A program made the translations under genes and the position numbers. Below, in pieces: positions 7,563-12,796 of a stretch of 12,796 bases of DNA; the first letter of the stretch is position 1; each line of letters begins with the position of its first letter. Source of the DNA: Leptofilum sp050292445 (GTDB taxonomy: Bacteria; Chloroflexota; Anaerolineae; Promineifilales; Promineifilaceae); contig JBNKLQ010000182.1 of assembly GCA_050292445.1 (NCBI GenBank), positions 1 through 12,796 of the forward strand, given 5' to 3'. A model generated the notes under the pieces. It saw nothing but the letters and a program-made list of their open reading frames with translations, had not been told where the DNA came from and searched no databases.

Positions 7563-8117
7563 ATGGAAACTTCAATCGTCATTTCTGGCTTTGGTGGCCA
7601 GGGTGTTTTATTTGCAGGTCAATTATTGGCTTATGCGGGGATGGATGACGGCCGTTTTGTCACCTGGATTCCTTCGTATGGGCCAGAAATGCGGGGCGGC
7701 ACGGCTAACTGCACCGTCATCATCAGTCACGATCCAATCGGGGCACCCATTGTTGCTCAGCCGGATATCGCCCTGGTGTTCAACCCACCGTCCTATGATA
7801 AATATGAACCACTAGTAAAACGGGGGGGGCTATTGGTGGTTAACAGCAGTATTGTTACCGTTGATAGCCTGCGCACCGATCTGGAAATAGTACAAATTCC
7901 GGCCAATGCCATTGCTGAGGAGTTTGGCACCGTTAAAATGTTGAATCTGGCGATGATTGGTGCGATGCTGGCTCGCCACCTGGTGCTGCCTGTGACGGTG
8001 CTACAGCAGGCGCTACATGATCACTTACCAGCTAGAAAGCAGCAGTTCCTTCAGGGGAATCTAGACGTGCTTCAGGCTGGTTTTCGCGCTGCTGTACCTG
8101 AGTCGGTAGCCGCCTAG
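7563..8117 (+). CDS. korC: 2-oxoacid:ferredoxin oxidoreductase gamma subunit
   Basis: A 184-residue gamma chain of the usual length. It shows the N-terminal ISGFGGQGVLFAGQLLA (7-23) and SYGPEMRGGTANCTV (38-52), both hallmarks of the domain that contributes to CoA binding and holds the alpha/beta core together. An 84-bp gap precedes it. The AAGAGGA Shine-Dalgarno lies 10 bases before the ATG. The gap is A/T-rich but I see no convincing second promoter; TTCAAA at 7521 with TACATA at 7543 is poor. In many operons of this type gamma follows beta directly. Here it is displaced by the aminotransferase and an unknown gene. A strong terminator begins 46 bp after the stop codon. An iterated ACGGCCGT copy lies in codons 29-31 (7648-7655). 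Confidence 0.92.
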   Translation: METSIVISGFGGQGVLFAGQLLAYAGMDDGRFVTWIPSYGPEMRGGTANCTVIISHDPIGAPIVAQPDIALVFNPPSYDKYEPLVKRGGLLVVNSSIVTVDSLRTDLEIVQIPANAIAEEFGTVKMLNLAMIGAMLARHLVLPVTVLQQALHDHLPARKQQFLQGNLDVLQAGFRAAVPESVAA

Positions 8118-8163
8118 CCCAACGCAATTTGCCAACTGCTTAAGTAGGGAAGAGGAAAGAGAG

Positions 8164-8209
8164 AACCCTGGCAGGTCTTTTTGAAGACCTGCCAGGGTTT
8201 TTGTTTTTT
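8164..8209 (+). terminator. Strong intrinsic terminator of the oxidoreductase operon, probably bidirectional
   Basis: AACCCTGGCAGGTCTT (8164-8179) and its exact complement at 8184-8199 form a 16-bp perfect stem with loop TTTG, followed by a T-rich tail to 8209. The tail overlaps the TAA stop of the convergent CoA-transferase (8208-8210). Read on the minus strand the same stem is followed by a pyrimidine run (TCTCTCTTTCC), so it may also stop transcription of the opposite gene. The stem is longer than most terminators need. Confidence 0.92.
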
Positions 8210-9503
8210 AGAAAAAGCCCAGCTGCCGCGCTGCGGCCGTTAATTCATCACGGAACTCAGGTGCGGCAATGTCAATCAAGGCCTGTGCCCGTTCCCGAAT
8301 TGTTTTGCCATACAAATGAGCCACGCCATGCTCTGTTACTACGTAATGTACATCGTTGCGGGTGGTAACAACGCCAGCACCCTCATTCAACATGGGCACG
8401 ATGCGGCTGAGCTTGCCACCTTGTGCCGTAGACAGGCAGGCGATGATGGGTAAGCCGCCCTTGGAACGAGCAGCGCCGCGAATGAAGTCCAGTTGCCCGC
8501 CCACGCCGCTGTAAAAGCGCGGCCCAATCGAATCGGCACACACCTGGCCGGTCAGATCAATTTGCAAAGCTGCATTGATAGCCACCATTTTCTCGTTTTG
8601 AGCAATGTTGAACGGATCATTAACGTAGTCTGTTGGATGCATTTCAATCAGCGGATTGTTGTCGATGAAATCGTAGAGGTGCTGGGTGCCAAAAATGAAT
8701 CCCGTCACGATCTTGCCTGGATGGAATGTCTTTTTAGCACAGGTAATGACGCCGTTTTCCACCATCTCGATTACACCATCAGAAAATAACTCCGTATGGA
8801 TGCCCAAATCTTTGTGGTTTCCCAGGCATTGCAATACTGCATCGGGGATACTGCCGATGCCCATTTGTAAGGTGGCCCCATCGGGAATCATCTCGGCAAT
8901 GTATTCACCGATCTTCAGATGATCTTTAGAGCTGCCACCCTGAGGCGATTCTGGCAAGGCGTAGTTGGCTTCGATGATATGGTGCAGACGGCTAACGTGG
9001 ATGAAGCTGTCGCCGTGAGTGCGGGGCATCTGCTGATTTACCTCAGCAATGATAACTTTGGCAGATTCGGCGGCGGGTTTGGTGGTGCCTACCTCGACGC
9101 CAAAGCTGCAAAAGCCATGTTCATCCGGCGGTGAAACCGAAATAAGGGCTACATCAATGGGCAAGATGCCGTTGCGAAACAGACGGGGAATCTCTGACAG
9201 GAAAACAGGGGTGAAATCGGCCCGGCCTTCGGCGATTGCCGGGCGCACGTTTGGGCCAATAAAAAGGGCATTGACACGGAAATTGTCTGCATATTCTGGG
9301 GCAACGTAGGGGGCTTCAGCAAAGGTGAGAATGTGGGTTAGCTCCACATCTCGCAACTCAGGTGCCCTTTGGGTGAGTCCCTGAATGAGCTGGACAGGAA
9401 CGCCAGCCCCGCCGCCTATATAAAGGCGGTTGCCGGATTGAATGTGGCTGAGTGCGGTAGAAGCGTCGGTTACTTTACGACGATAGATATTTTCCCAATT
9501 CAT
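8208..9503 (-). CDS. Acetyl-CoA hydrolase/transferase family protein (4-hydroxybutyrate/acetate CoA-transferase type)
   Basis: A 431-residue family I-type CoA-transferase with two Rossmann-like halves. N-terminal YIGGGAGVPVQL (28-39) and C-terminal LQMGIGSIPDAV (212-223) are family signatures. GIHTELFSDG places Glu238 as the expected catalytic glutamate that forms the glutamyl-CoA thioester, at the position known from 4-hydroxybutyrate CoA-transferases. The ATG at 9503 is chosen because MNWENIYRRK is a natural family N-terminus. The upstream in-frame extension to 9536 runs through the palindromic spacer and the promoter-like sequence. Likely role: moving CoA from an acyl-CoA to acetate (or succinate/4-hydroxybutyrate) so that the free acid is excreted and acetyl-CoA conserved. 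It lies downstream of alanine dehydrogenase on the same strand and converges on the oxidoreductase operon. Acyl donor and acceptor are not determinable from sequence. Confidence 0.9.
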   Translation of the reverse strand: MNWENIYRRKVTDASTALSHIQSGNRLYIGGGAGVPVQLIQGLTQRAPELRDVELTHILTFAEAPYVAPEYADNFRVNALFIGPNVRPAIAEGRADFTPVFLSEIPRLFRNGILPIDVALISVSPPDEHGFCSFGVEVGTTKPAAESAKVIIAEVNQQMPRTHGDSFIHVSRLHHIIEANYALPESPQGGSSKDHLKIGEYIAEMIPDGATLQMGIGSIPDAVLQCLGNHKDLGIHTELFSDGVIEMVENGVITCAKKTFHPGKIVTGFIFGTQHLYDFIDNNPLIEMHPTDYVNDPFNIAQNEKMVAINAALQIDLTGQVCADSIGPRFYSGVGGQLDFIRGAARSKGGLPIIACLSTAQGGKLSRIVPMLNEGAGVVTTRNDVHYVVTEHGVAHLYGKTIRERAQALIDIAAPEFRDELTAAARQLGFF

Positions 9504-9513
9504 GTAAATTCTC

Positions 9514-9568
9514 AGTTTATAGCAGGTGCGACACACTTAAAAAGTGCGTCGCACTTCGTTAGTTTATA
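9514..9568. repeat. Palindromic spacer flanked by 8-bp direct repeats between ald and the CoA-transferase gene
   Basis: Two 15-bp dyads, AGGTGCGACACACTT (9524-9538) and AAGTGCGTCGCACTT (9542-9556), lie 18 bp apart start to start. Together they form a 13-bp stem with one G-U wobble on the minus strand and a TTT loop (9526-9554). The block is bracketed by identical AGTTTATA copies at 9514-9521 and 9561-9568. The outer copy includes the ald stop codon and the inner copy includes the CoA-transferase -10 candidate. This layout fits a small inserted palindromic element with target duplication. It could also be a twin operator or an intra-operon processing hairpin. Confidence 0.6.
9516..9524 (-). 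promoter_or_regulatory. Extended -10 promoter candidate for the CoA-transferase
   Basis: On the minus strand TGC-TATAAA matches an extended -10 element (TGn plus a hexamer with five of six consensus bases). No good -35 is present. It abuts the palindromic spacer, and transcription would start about 6 nt before the ATG at 9503. That would give an almost leaderless mRNA, so the weak GAGAA ribosome-binding site would not be used from this start. Confidence 0.4.
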
Positions 9569-10658
9569 TTGATTGACCCAGGGCTTGGGCAATGTCCTGG
9601 TGAACTAAACGGCCGTTTACCAAAACCACCCCTCGCTTAAGTGCCGGGAGCTGCTCACTGGCGCGCACCACGTCCCCTTCGCCGACGGCGAGCAAGTAGG
9701 GGAGGGCGGCATTGGTAATGGCGTAGCTGGTGGTACGGCCGTACGCCGCCGTAATGTTTGGCACACAATGATGCATGATACCTTCAGCCACGTAGGTGGT
9801 GCTGCGCAGAGTGGTGGGGCGGCTGGTTTCGATACAGCCCCCTTCGTCAATGGCAAAATCAATGATGACCGATCCAGGACGCATTTGCCGCACCATTTCA
9901 CGGCTCACCAGTATGGGTGCCCGGTGACCCGGTATGGAAACAGCGGTCATTAGCACGTCGGCAAACTGGGTGGCCCGTTTTAGATTGAGCTCGTTGGCAA
10001 ACATGGTGGTGACTCGCCCATGTAAGGCATCAAACAGATATTGCAGTTTGCGCGGATCTTTATCTAGAACAGTGACCTCTGCCCCCAGGCCCACAAAAGC
10101 ACGTGCGGCGTTGCTGCCCAGCACGCCGCCACCGACGATCACAATGCCTGCGGCTGGGACACCTGGCAAGCCGCTGAGCAAAATGCCGCGCCCCTGGTAA
10201 TCACTGCGCAGCAAGCGCCCGGCAATAATCGGGGCCATCTGCCCGGCAATGATGCTGGCTGGCAGCAGCACGGGGCGGGTGTCGTCATCTTCCTCGATGA
10301 GTTCGTAGGAAACGGCCGTAATTTCTCGTTCGGTTAATGCTTCTAGCAAATCTGGGGAAGAAACGGGTAGGTGCAGGAAGGAAAAAATCGCTTGTCCTGG
10401 GCGGAACAGGGCATGTTCGGCTGCGGTGGGGCGGGTGATCTTGGCCACCACATCGGCACGGCCGTATGCTTCCTGGGCTGAATACACGATTGTGCCGCCT
10501 GCATCCCGGTAATTTTCATCGGAAAAGCCCGCACTTGTTCCAGCTCCGGTTTCAATATAAACCGCATGGCCCGCACTGGCCAGGGCAAACACCCCAGCAG
10601 GCGACAGCCCAACGCGAGATTCTAGGTCGCGGACTTCTTTTGGTACGCCAAAATCCAT
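9564..10658 (-). CDS. ald: Alanine dehydrogenase
   Basis: A 364-residue enzyme of the alanine dehydrogenase/transhydrogenase-alpha family, of full alanine dehydrogenase length. The N-terminal domain has GVPKEVRDLESRVGLSP (4-20) with Arg15, catalytic Lys73 (VAKITRP) and His96 (FSFLHLP), matching the known substrate and catalytic positions. The Rossmann domain has VIVGGGVLGSNAARA (173-187) with Asp199 at the end of the second strand, favouring NAD. IDFAIDEGGCIETSRPTT (266-283) and HHCVPNITAAYGRTTS (296-311) complete the active-site lid. I chose the ATG at 10658 because GGAG precedes it by six bases; a TTG at 10670 is the longer alternative. Reaction: L-alanine + NAD to pyruvate, NH3 and NADH, reversible. 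It precedes the CoA-transferase gene and fits as an amino-group sink for the nearby aminotransferase. Confidence 0.9.
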   Translation of the reverse strand: MDFGVPKEVRDLESRVGLSPAGVFALASAGHAVYIETGAGTSAGFSDENYRDAGGTIVYSAQEAYGRADVVAKITRPTAAEHALFRPGQAIFSFLHLPVSSPDLLEALTEREITAVSYELIEEDDDTRPVLLPASIIAGQMAPIIAGRLLRSDYQGRGILLSGLPGVPAAGIVIVGGGVLGSNAARAFVGLGAEVTVLDKDPRKLQYLFDALHGRVTTMFANELNLKRATQFADVLMTAVSIPGHRAPILVSREMVRQMRPGSVIIDFAIDEGGCIETSRPTTLRSTTYVAEGIMHHCVPNITAAYGRTTSYAITNAALPYLLAVGEGDVVRASEQLPALKRGVVLVNGRLVHQDIAQALGQSI

Positions 10659-10966
10659 TTTGTACTCCAACGTATTTCATTCTTAGTTGTGCGCCGAGGC
10701 GCATGTCGATTCCTCTAAAAAGCCAACCCTCCTGTAGCTCTCGAAAATAGTCGCCATCCTGAAAGAACTGCGGGAGGATTGGTTGAAATGTGTCGCGCAT
10801 CCTTGATGCACAACGTGGTGAGTATAGAATTTGAGGGAAAACGGCCGTAGTAACAAACGTCACAAAAGGCTGTGTTCATTGTCATCAGGGATGTATTTCC
10901 CGGAAACGGCTTACATATATTCTTTTCTCGCTCAAACTGATATGTGGCTAGTCCAGGGAAATGTAC
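10659..10966. other. Intergenic region between the recombinase and alanine dehydrogenase genes
   Basis: About 308 bp lie between the recombinase stop and the ald start (both genes on the minus strand). It contains the ald ribosome-binding site and the 10690 dyad. It also has an ACGGCCGT copy at 10841-10848 (the only one outside genes) and a short TTTCC-C-GGAAA dyad at 10896-10906. A -10-like TATACT on the minus strand (10821-10826) has no -35 partner. I see no clear terminator after the recombinase. A minus-strand open frame crosses the region but overlaps the 5' end of ald by over 100 bp and is not called. Confidence 0.5.
10690..10703. promoter_or_regulatory. Dyad in the ald leader, possible operator
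   Basis: TGCGCC and GGCGCA flank GA, a perfect 6-bp arm dyad about 32 bp upstream of the ald ATG. It is GC-rich and could form a small leader hairpin or bind a regulator. The evidence is limited to symmetry and position. Confidence 0.3.
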
Positions 10967-11998
10967 TCAATCCGGCGGTTGATCTACATTGTCCAGCCAC
11001 TCTCGCACCAGCTGCACGCCGAGAACCGGGGCATAAATGGAGCGGGTGGTGGAGACATCGGCGTGGCCAAGCAGCTCCTGGACCACCTCCAGCGGCATGC
11101 CTTCGCGCAGCAGCTGGGTGGCCCGGTAATGGCGAAAATCATGGGCGGAGAGGGACGGTTCCAGCCGCAGCGCCTTGACCGCTTTTTTAATGACATTGTG
11201 TGCTCCAGACTGCGTTAGCCGTGCCCCACCGGCATTCCGGCTGTGGGAGACAAACAAGGCAGGATTGCTATCGGTGCGCTCTCGCAGGTAAGCCTGGATG
11301 GCCTGTTGGGCGTAGGGCATGATGTGCAGCGTCCGGGGGCGCTGGCCTTTGCCGATGATGGTGGCGGTTTGGGAACGGCCGTTACCCACCTGGGTCCGAT
11401 TTAGCGCCAAAATTTCGGATAGTCGTGCAGCGGTAGAGTACAACAAATTAACCAACGCCCGGTCCCGCAGCAGGGAAAGGCGGCGATTGTAGGCGTCGTT
11501 TTGTGGGGGTAGGGGGAGCTGGTTGTAATAACCCACCACCTGGGGCATCTGCTGCCGCGCCTCGTCTAAATCGACCACAGAGGCCGCCTGGTTGCGCTCC
11601 ACGCGCCGTCGTCTGCGCTGTTGGGCCAGTTTGCCCAGCTGAATGCCTTCGGGGAGTTGGTCAATGCCGTCCAAAAAGTGGAGATAGTTGAGAACGGCCG
11701 CTATGTACGTGGTTGTTGTGGCCTGGGCCCGATTGGCCAGCAGCCAACTGCGAAACGCCAGGACATCGGCCGTTTGCAGCAGAGTGGGCGAAAGCGGCCA
11801 CGAATCCTCCAGGCTGTGGTACGGGCCGTGGGTTTGCAGCCAATCGGCAAAGGCGCGCAGGCCAGCCCGGTAAGCACGCTCAGTGCGCTCACTGTTGAGG
11901 CCCACCTCGCGCAGGAATAGCGTCAACTGCGGGAAAGGATGTTCGTTGGGGATTTCCCGGCCAGAGCAGGGGAGTGTTTTGTTATGTTTTTGCGTCAT
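10967..11998 (-). CDS. Tyrosine recombinase/integrase (XerC/D-like)
   Basis: A 343-residue site-specific recombinase. An N-terminal SAM-like core-binding domain (about 21-115, FPQLTLFLREVG onward) is joined by a very basic linker (QQRRRRRVERN, 126-136) to the catalytic domain. All expected active-site residues are visible: Arg192 (STAARLSEIL), Lys217 (IIGKGQRPRTL), His286 and Arg289 (AHDFRHYRATQLL), His312 (LLGHADVSTT) and nucleophile Tyr322 (SIYAPV). The gene is clearly GC-richer than its neighbours: 41 of 60 bases in 11041-11100 against 30 of 60 in 5401-5460. It still carries an iterated ACGGCCGT (11375-11382) and two near copies. No excisionase, partner recombinase or obvious att repeat is visible. 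It could be a chromosomal Xer-like enzyme or the integrase of a mobile island extending to the right. Confidence 0.92.
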   Translation of the reverse strand: MTQKHNKTLPCSGREIPNEHPFPQLTLFLREVGLNSERTERAYRAGLRAFADWLQTHGPYHSLEDSWPLSPTLLQTADVLAFRSWLLANRAQATTTTYIAAVLNYLHFLDGIDQLPEGIQLGKLAQQRRRRRVERNQAASVVDLDEARQQMPQVVGYYNQLPLPPQNDAYNRRLSLLRDRALVNLLYSTAARLSEILALNRTQVGNGRSQTATIIGKGQRPRTLHIMPYAQQAIQAYLRERTDSNPALFVSHSRNAGGARLTQSGAHNVIKKAVKALRLEPSLSAHDFRHYRATQLLREGMPLEVVQELLGHADVSTTRSIYAPVLGVQLVREWLDNVDQPPD

Positions 11999-12006
11999 AG
12001 TTGAGC

Positions 12007-12015
12007 ATTATATCA
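12007..12015 (-). promoter_or_regulatory. Extended -10 promoter of the recombinase; near-leaderless start
   Basis: On the minus strand TGA-TATAAT is a perfect -10 hexamer with the extended TGn element; the -35 is poor. Only eight bases separate the hexamer from the ATG at 11998. Transcription should therefore begin at or one or two bases before the start codon, and no Shine-Dalgarno is visible. Confidence 0.6.
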
Positions 12016-12080
12016 CATACTCGTATTAATAAACATTATCAGGAGTATAATCTGTCAGAGGAGAAATGGCAATACCGCCG

Positions 12081-12109
12081 TTGACATGGCTGTCCCACTA
12101 AAGTATCTT
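12081..12109 (+). promoter_or_regulatory. Sigma70-type promoter for the rightward DUF5677-like gene
   Basis: TTGACA (12081-12086, perfect consensus) and TATCTT (12104-12109, four of six) are separated by exactly 17 bp. The start would be near 12116, leaving a leader of about 80 nt before the ATG at 12197. Confidence 0.6.
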
Positions 12110-12196
12110 TTATGCATGGCTCAATGTCTGTAGCCAGCAGACTAAGCCCTCGATGTTTACAGTACCAACAAGCCAAAAAACAAATAAGGAATAACA

Positions 12197-12796
12197 ATGC
12201 CTACAAATGCTTTAGAATCAGTCTTATATCGAGACCTATCCATTATGTCGGCAAAGACTATTATTGACATCGCTTCACCATTACTTACAGAATTGGTGAA
12301 TAATTCAACAAATGTAATTATGCGTTGCATTACGTCATTTCCAAATCACACCCTGGAACATATGGCAATGTTTACCTTATATCGCCATATTATCGAAATG
12401 ACCGACGGTATCGAAGTTTTAATATCGAATTGCTGCCCGATTCCAGCAATACCCCTTGTAAGGAGTTCACTTGAAGCTTTCCTTTCCCTCGAATACATAC
12501 TCATAAGCGAAGAAGATTATGTACAACGTTCATTATCGTGGATTGTAGGATATATCCATCAGAAACTAGAAATGTACGAACGCTTTGATCCTGCAACCAA
12601 TCGAGGGAAAGCATTTTTGAAATCAGCAAAAAGTGACAAGATTTTTTCACAAATAGAAATACCTATCGGTCTAGATATGAAAGAAATAATCGAAAACCAT
12701 AGAGCCTTCCTTAAGCAGCGAGAACTACAATCGATTGAGACTGAATACAACAAACACAAAAGGCCAAACTGGTACAGTTTGTTTGGTGGACCATCA
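12197..12796 (+). CDS. DUF5677-like protein of unknown function (3' end outside window)
   Basis: An open frame of 200 codons runs without a stop to the window edge. The ATG at 12197 is supported by AAGGA six bases upstream. The pattern HIIEMTDGIEVLI, then PAIPLVRSSLEAFLSLEYIL (an Arg-Ser-x-x-Glu helix, about residues 91-110), and near the edge RPNWYSLFGGPS, resembles DUF5677 proteins, whose biochemical role is not known to me. It looks all-helical and soluble, with no signal peptide. The gene is AT-rich (22 G+C of 60 in 12241-12300) and holds no ACGGCCGT, unlike the genes to its left. Its position beside a divergent tyrosine recombinase suggests recently acquired DNA. The family assignment is by recalled motif only. 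Confidence 0.65.
   Translation, partial: MPTNALESVLYRDLSIMSAKTIIDIASPLLTELVNNSTNVIMRCITSFPNHTLEHMAMFTLYRHIIEMTDGIEVLISNCCPIPAIPLVRSSLEAFLSLEYILISEEDYVQRSLSWIVGYIHQKLEMYERFDPATNRGKAFLKSAKSDKIFSQIEIPIGLDMKEIIENHRAFLKQRELQSIETEYNKHKRPNWYSLFGGPS

Larger units (their letters stand above)
175..11773. repeat. Highly iterated palindrome ACGGCCGT dispersed through the window
   Basis: Eighteen exact copies start at 175, 609, 1464, 1972, 2689, 3105, 4518, 4732, 5093, 6531, 6911, 7648, 9609, 9735, 10312, 10458, 10841 and 11375. Nine more keep the CGGCCG core with one outer base changed, at 303, 957, 1794, 2674, 5379, 6217, 8233, 11694 and 11766. A random 8-mer is expected about 0.2 times in this length. 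In genes the exact copies read as Thr-Ala-Val (7), Asp/Asn/Tyr-Gly-Arg (8) or Glu-Arg-Pro (2), and one is intergenic. The constraint is therefore on the DNA, not on a protein motif. Some extend further, as in GGAAACGGCCGTTTCC, TAAACGGCCGTTTA and GTACGGCCGTAC. Confidence 0.9.
11999..12196. other. Divergent promoter region between the recombinase and the DUF5677-like gene
   Basis: About 198 bp separate two divergent genes. The recombinase side has an extended -10 promoter, and the rightward gene has a good promoter at 12081-12109. A 6-bp inverted pair, ATACTC (12017-12022) and GAGTAT (12043-12048), flanks an AT-rich stretch and could bind a regulator or the recombinase. A small GTCTG/CAGAC hairpin (12126-12142) lies in the rightward leader. 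Confidence 0.5.

Noticed and set aside
10552..10863. A 103-codon minus-strand open frame upstream of and overlapping ald
   Set aside because: It overlaps over 100 bp of the well-supported ald start, has no adequate ribosome-binding site and no recognised family, although the first half reads somewhat protein-like.
10913..10945. ACATAT/ATATGT inverted pair after the recombinase gene, considered as a terminator or att core
   Set aside because: The arms are only 6 bp with a long loop, there is no T-tract, and no second copy was seen in the window.
12066..12101. An 11-codon frame after GAGGAG, considered as a leader peptide
   Set aside because: The ribosome-binding site is only two bases from the ATG, and the frame covers the -35 box of the likely downstream promoter, so it would not be in that transcript.
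1..12796. CRISPR array, tRNA or rRNA genes
   Set aside because: No regularly spaced direct repeats and no tRNA-like cloverleaf or rRNA segment were noticed on reading; the iterated 8-mer is irregularly spaced and mostly within genes.

Overview
The window holds metabolic genes of an anaerobic or facultatively anaerobic bacterium, followed at the right end by a recombinase and a compositionally different gene. My best guess is a Chloroflexota (Anaerolineae/Caldilineae-like) genome. That rests on general resemblance of the proteins and gene mix, with no search run, and should be treated as tentative. No tRNA, rRNA or CRISPR array is visible.

Layout. (1) 1-1952, + strand: the C-terminal part of a molybdopterin formate dehydrogenase alpha subunit, then a FocA-type formate channel. 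(2) 1962-3338, - strand: a TetA-like drug/H+ antiporter of the MFS, with its own promoter at 3366-3393. (3) 3693-8117, + strand: a six-gene operon. It encodes a four-subunit 2-oxoacid:ferredoxin oxidoreductase (delta, alpha, beta, gamma), interrupted before gamma by a PLP aminotransferase and an unrecognised 111-aa protein. It ends at a very strong terminator (8164-8209). (4) 8208-10658, - strand: an alanine dehydrogenase and a downstream acetate/4-hydroxybutyrate-type CoA-transferase, separated by an unusual palindromic spacer. (5) 10967-11998, - strand: a GC-rich tyrosine recombinase with a near-leaderless promoter. (6) 12197 to the window end, + strand: an AT-rich DUF5677-like gene cut by the window edge.

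How it fits together (inference). The aminotransferase makes 2-oxo acids from amino acids. The oxidoreductase converts them to acyl-CoA, CO2 and reduced ferredoxin, and the CoA-transferase releases the acid while recovering acetyl-CoA. Alanine dehydrogenase can recycle the alanine/pyruvate amino shuttle to NH3 and NADH. Formate dehydrogenase and FocA handle C1 reducing equivalents. Together this reads as an amino-acid fermentation block.

The most striking DNA-level signal cuts across all genes. The 8-bp palindrome ACGGCCGT occurs 18 times exactly, and its CGGCCG core 27 times, in about 12 kb, in several reading phases and on genes of both strands. It behaves like a highly iterated palindrome analogous to cyanobacterial HIP1.
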